Positions 60,245 to 64,000 of a DNA stretch of 64,000 nt are shown piece after piece; the stretch's first letter is position 1; each line of letters starts with the position of its first letter. The stretch is taken from positions 53,213,895 to 53,277,894 of the forward strand of contig CM073590.1 of the NCBI GenBank assembly GCA_037074705.1, in the 5' to 3' direction. The position numbers and the translations under genes are program-made. Below the pieces are notes generated by a model. The model was not told where the DNA came from, searched no databases, and worked only from the letters and a program-made list of their open reading frames with translations. This stretch comes from Zhengitettix transpicula (Eukaryota > Arthropoda > Insecta > Orthoptera > Tetrigidae).

Positions 60245-60402
60245 CCATTGGACTATTTTTGTAATTTACAATTATTCTGTTAATATGTTTGGACATTCTG
60301 TTTAATTTGGTTTTGTCTTCGTTCCATTGAACTATTTTTGTAATTTACAATTATTATGTTAATATGTTTGGACATTCTGTTTAATTTGGTTGAGTTTTCA
60401 GG
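60245..60402. repeat. 79-bp tandem duplication inside the LINE
   Basis: 'CCATTGGACTATTTTTGTAA' at 60245 recurs as 'CCATTGAACTATTTTTGTAA' at 60324, with 'ACATTCTGTTTAATTTGG' in both. Two copies, almost identical, so it arose after the LINE was already fixed. Confidence 0.9.
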
Positions 60403-61327
60403 GGATCTTAATTTTTGCCTTTTTTTCCTAATTGCATTTTTCTCGTTTATAAAGATTTGTAGATCTAAGGAGAAATCATCTTCACATTTGATTATTGATT
60501 GTTAACAGGTGTTTTCTTTGTAGACCCTTTTAATATTATTGTATCTTCGAAATTCTGTCCTCAATTTCGTCTGTATTTAGTATTTTGGTTTTATTTTTAA
60601 TATTTCTTTCAATGTGTGATTTGTATTGCTTCCAATCTATTATTAATTTTGTTTTCTTCCATTGAGGTGATTTTATTTCTGAATGAATGGTGGCAACTAT
60701 ATGATTGTGGTCCGACTATAAATCTGATAAGTTTTCCCTCTTTGTAATTTTGAGAGTCTTAGTTATAAATATATTTAGTATATCTGGTAGATGATATGGA
60801 TTACCCGGGAAGTGCGTTCGTAGGGATGGAGTATGCACTTTATATATCGTATCCTGGGCGACTTGTTGGATTAATCTACTGAATGGATTCGTTATTCTAC
60901 AGTTCCAAAGTTTATGTTTCACGTTGAGATCCCCAGTCACAATAACTTTTCCAAGTATTTGTATAATGTTTCTCAATCCATTCGTTGATATATTTTCTGC
61001 GGATATTATTAATATTCTTCCCTGTTTCATCTCCACTTCAGCAGCTATTGCTTCCATTTTCGTCCCAGATTGGATTTTTATTTCTTTATGGGGAATTTTT
61101 GTTTTGATTAAGACACCGTCTCCTTTTTTAGCGGTTGGGTCTTCTCTACATATGGATCTGTTTTTGAATTTTATATGTTTGTCTCGTTTTAGATGTTTTT
61201 CATTGAGGCAACCTACATCAATATCGTGCTCCATCAGAAAGCTGTCTATCTCGTATTTTTGTTTTTCAATGCCATTTGCATTATAGTTGAGTATTAAAAT
61301 GAAAAAATTGAAGGCTTATTCAAAATA

Positions 61328-61527
61328 ATGAATAAGAAAGATAGTCAATTCAGACAAAAAAAAGTGTAATATAAATACTACACAACGTTGGCTTTTGAGT
61401 TTTGTCAACTAACAAGTGCAGTTGTGTCCCTCTAGGCCTTTCTTCGCACCTGAAAGGGTCAAGGTCCCAGAAACATGGTATTTATATTATCACTTTTTTG
61501 TCTGAATTGGCTATCTTTCTCATTCAT
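61328..61527. mobile_element. Palindromic MITE-like unit, copy 2
   Basis: 'ATGAATAAGAAAGATAGTCA' at 61328 pairs with 'GGCTATCTTTCTCATTCAT' ending at 61527. The arms match the 10808 copy ('AATATAAATACTACACAACG' and 'CATGGTATTTATATTATCAC'). The centre is longer than in copy 1 and holds 'TTCGCACCTGAAAGGGTCAA'. It lies between ORF1 and ORF2 of the Jockey LINE. Confidence 0.85.
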
Positions 61528-61849
61528 AGTAGAGTATTCTTTGTGGTCTGCAGATATCCATGTTACAATAAGTTTACTAATACTTCAATAATTACGTTTA
61601 ATTTGTCCGTGCCAGTTCTTTTTTATTTTAATTTTAAGATCGTATCTTTTTAATTTGGAGACACCATTATTTATAAATGTAAATATTTTTTTCACGTCAT
61701 CAGTATTTTGTCTGGTATTATCACTTGTATTGTCGTGCCACTTCGATTGGTGAGTGTTTGTAACATTTCTTCTTAGTGCTTTCCTGGTTTTTGTTTCTTC
61801 TTCTGACTTTGATTTTGTTACATCGGCGTAGCGTCTTCCATCAGAATTT

Positions 61850-62873
61850 TTGAATTGTTTCTGTCTAACAGCTCTGAATTTTGCAAAAGCTTAACATCCC
61901 ATATAGCTTGCAGGATGTGCTCCTTCACAGTTAAAGCATTTTTCCGGTTTATATTTATTACATGGTCGACTTTCATGTTGCCTGCCGCACTTTACACAGT
62001 TTGCCACAGTTAACAGTAACCTGCAGTAATTTGCAGTATGTCCCGATTATTTGGCCCTCCTGGCATTTGGGGGGGGGGTCTTTTGGACCTCTACATACTT
62101 CAATTTTTACAGCAGTATAAGCAATATGCTTGATACTGTATATTTCCTCTAAATTTTGCTCGTTGTGTAAAGTTATAGAATATGATTAGTTCTCCTTCTG
62201 CGGTTTTCTTCCTAAATTGATATATTTTAATGCCTCTTATATTAAGCTCTTCTGCTACTTCTTCTTTGGACTCTTGCTTGGGTAACCCTTTTATTACAAC
62301 TATTTTTGGTTGTTTGGTTTTGATTGGATGGGTGTAATAATGATCGTTGTTTTTATTTAGAAGAGTTTGTACATTCTTGTAATCCACTTTGTTAAAACAA
62401 TGTATTTTCATTTTCTCTGCATATTTCAAAATTCTCTCGGGCTTTTCTGTAGTAATATTCTGTATTGAGGCTCACAATTGGTAGTATTCTTGTTCTTTTT
62501 GCATTTTGTGACTAGTGACGCGATGTAACACTCCGAGAACAGTTATAGATACCCAATCTTCCTCCATCTCACTTGCATGGTCACTAAAAGGTTCGAATCT
62601 GTTAGATACAGATATTTCTTTCGTAATATTTGCCTCTTTAATTATGTCTAGGCTAGTTCTGGCTATCTTACGTTTTCCTTTGGCTAGTTAATATTGTTGT
62701 TCATGCATTCCTGTATCAAACAGTTCGCGATTGTACATAAACGTTTGTTCAACGGATATCCCAACTTGTGTTTGGCTTTGTTTATTTTCTTTTGCAGTTT
62801 GAGATTCCTAAACACTGTTTGGATTCATATTACTATTTGATACTTCGGTCTACACTACCGGATTGGACTCCAT
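61850..62873 (-). pseudogene. Jockey LINE ORF1 (gag-like)
   Basis: The ATG at 62873-62871 opens 'MESNPVV', followed after two stops by a hydrophilic region with 'RKIARTSLDIIKEANITKEI' and 'SVSNRFEPFSDHASEMEED' (about 62680-62560), the acidic linker usual before the RNA-binding part. Then 'KIHCFNKVDYKNVQTLLNKN' and 'KIVVIKGLPKQESKEEVAEE' with 'LNIRGIKIYQFRKK' (62420-62205), the conserved Jockey gag core. The C-terminal zinc knuckles read 'CVKCGRQHESRPC' and 'KCFNCEGAHPASYMGC' (61998-61888); the first expected knuckle is not clear. ORF1 packages the LINE RNA. Stops and shifts make it inactive. Confidence 0.85.
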
Positions 62874-63509
62874 ATGTCACGGTATATAGCCTTCACTGAC
62901 CCGACCGCGCGACGGCCGATCCCCGAGTATCACTGGGAGTACGGTTTGTGTGCAGGTTTGAGTTTTAGTCTAATATACCCACTTCAAAGCACTACCTTGC
63001 TTCTGACTAATGATAGTATCGAGCTCCTTCGACCCGACAGTAACGACGACGAATGCGAAAGTGATAAAGATGATTTATCTTCGTTTCAGAAGAGTTTTAC
63101 GTTTTTATTCTCTTTTGTTCCAGGTTAGTCATATTCTTCCCAGAGGATTTGATATTTACTATAAGTCCTAATAACTCTGTACTCTTTTCCTGGTCATTTT
63201 ATGCAGAATTTATAGGTTTTAGGAACACAATTTCTGGTTTAAATTGTATTGATTGGTTTTAAGGTAAATATAAATCTAAACTGGAAATGAATATTATATC
63301 GTGGATTTTTCACAGTGATATAAAGTGATATAAAGCTTTTGTAAAAGGATCAAGTATTTTTGGATATTCTTCAATGTAGATTTTTATATTTAAATAAGAA
63401 CAATTATTATAAATAATATACTGTAGTGTACACAACCGCGATAAATTAATTGGCAGTATTTTATTTTATCAGTTTTATATTTTAATTTACGAAACGAAGA
63501 ATCGTGAGC
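62874..63509. other. Probable 5' leader of the Jockey LINE and flank
   Basis: Upstream of ORF1 on the minus strand, so part of it may be the LINE's 5' UTR and internal promoter. The boundary is not visible. A plus-strand frame at 62874-63128 has no recognised domain. Confidence 0.35.
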
Positions 63510-63870
63510 AATTAATATTCTCATGTTCAGCCCGGCGAGGGAAATTCCCGCGACTCAGGTAATGAGTAAACAGAGTGTCCTCCTTTTGTGAGGTTTAAAA
63601 TATTGTGTCTCTTTGGTTACAAGAATTTAGCACGTTCAGACAAGGCCCTCCGATAGATTGGCACCGTCGCGGACTTGTGTTCCCAGGCCCCTAAATTGGC
63701 TATGTGAACCTCAGACGGGGTGTCGCTAATTAAAATATTGAGATTTGTGGAGGAGCAAATCTGATTCCTATTGGCTAAGAATCCAAGATTTTGTGGGTGG
63801 AATTTCGACAAACTGAGGTGTGAAGGGAGGTTACAGAGCAAACAGAAGTTAGTAAGTTTTGCGGAAGTTA
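63510..63870 (+). repeat. Dispersed repeat B, copy 2
   Basis: Second copy of the repeat at 24290-24665: 'CCGCGACTCAGGTAATGAGT', 'TTGGCACCGTCGCGGACTTG', 'TGTTCCCAGGCCCCTAAATT', 'GGCTATGTGAACCTCAGACG', 'AAATATTGAGATTTGTGG', 'CCAAGATTTTGTGGGTGGAA'. From 63840 on, 'GTTAG'-rich words follow to the end of the window. Confidence 0.65.
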
Positions 63871-64000
63871 TGGAGAAGTTGGGTTTTGGAGCGTTAGTTA
63901 GATTTTTGTTGTAATATGGTATAAGTTGGTGTTTGGAGAAGTAAGGGAAAGTTAGTTTACCGATTTAGATGGAGAGTTAGTTAGTTTTAGTTAGTTTTTG

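Larger units (their letters stand above)
58150..61310 (-). pseudogene. Jockey LINE ORF2: endonuclease and reverse transcriptase
   Basis: Minus-strand order is complete. AP-type endonuclease: 'LNYNANGIEKQKYEIDSFLM' (about 61300-61240), 'KHLKRDKHIKFKNRSICRED', 'GDGVLIKTKIPH', 'VIVTGDLNVKHKLWN' (catalytic G-D-x-N) and 'YHLPDILNIFITK' (61234-60760; family P-D-V-L-D). RT: 'IAIPKPNSDLSIPKNYRLIS', 'LLHTIGKIFERILL' (59850-59730), 'QLLRLVEHTINAFNFQAATP' and 'VVCLDFDFQ' (59665-59585), then, beyond a SINE-like insertion, 'RDKTFKVKFGKHISSTRNIE' and 'VGVPQ' (59165-59090), 'LLYADDMAFF' (59013-58984), 'NKMKLNPLKCQALILCKRF', 'YLGIILDEKLKY', and the tail 'QSHLKRLQTFQNKILRTILC' (58625-58565). Frameshifts and stops occur throughout. 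The insertion sits just after the motif A Asp. The endonuclease Asp-Asn and YADD residues remain visible. Confidence 0.88.

Overview
The window looks like intergenic DNA from a large, AT-rich arthropod genome, most likely an insect. The case rests on content: Jockey- and CR1-type LINEs, BEL/Pao and gypsy/errantivirus-type LTR elements, Tigger and Tc1 DNA transposons, a Penelope-like element, and an LTR leader matching the 3' end of an arthropod tRNA-Lys. I could not support a single intact host gene, tRNA, rRNA or CRISPR array. The species cannot be fixed from this sequence.

Layout. 0-5 kb: decayed LINE reverse transcriptase pieces and a BEL/Pao integrase remnant. 5.6-12.1 kb: a divergent tandem repeat family that opens with a GC hairpin, plus a palindromic MITE-like unit. 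12.8-13.9 kb: a deleted Tigger transposon with terminal repeats and TA duplications. 14.6-16.0 kb: a Penelope-like element (RT plus GIY-YIG endonuclease) on the minus strand. 18.0-19.8 kb: a 166-bp tandem duplication and a DUF4817-type helix-turn-helix remnant. 21.5-31.3 kb: three copies of a ~550-bp SINE-like family, the same tandem repeat family in reverse, a Tc1 transposase pseudogene and a CR1-like LINE. 34.0-43.7 kb: a nest of related LTRs in both orientations. Inside one of them sits the best preserved coding sequence of the window, an errantivirus-like element on the minus strand with an open pol (RNase H and integrase) and an env broken by one stop codon. 44.3-47.3 kb: a 29-bp minisatellite and an I/R1-like LINE split by an insertion that itself carries a SINE-like copy with a 15-bp target duplication. 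49.4-50.4 kb: another LTR with a tRNA-Lys primer site. 53.7-57.2 kb: the same minisatellite in reverse and two consecutive SINE-like copies. 58.2-62.9 kb: a nearly full-length but inactivated Jockey LINE interrupted by a SINE-like copy and a MITE-like unit.

The genes here are selfish elements and do not form a pathway. The order of nesting gives their relative ages: old LINEs and LTRs carry younger SINE-like, MITE-like and errantivirus insertions. The most interesting protein feature is a degenerate macrodomain-like segment (ADP-ribose-binding fold) between RNase H and integrase in the errantivirus-like pol.
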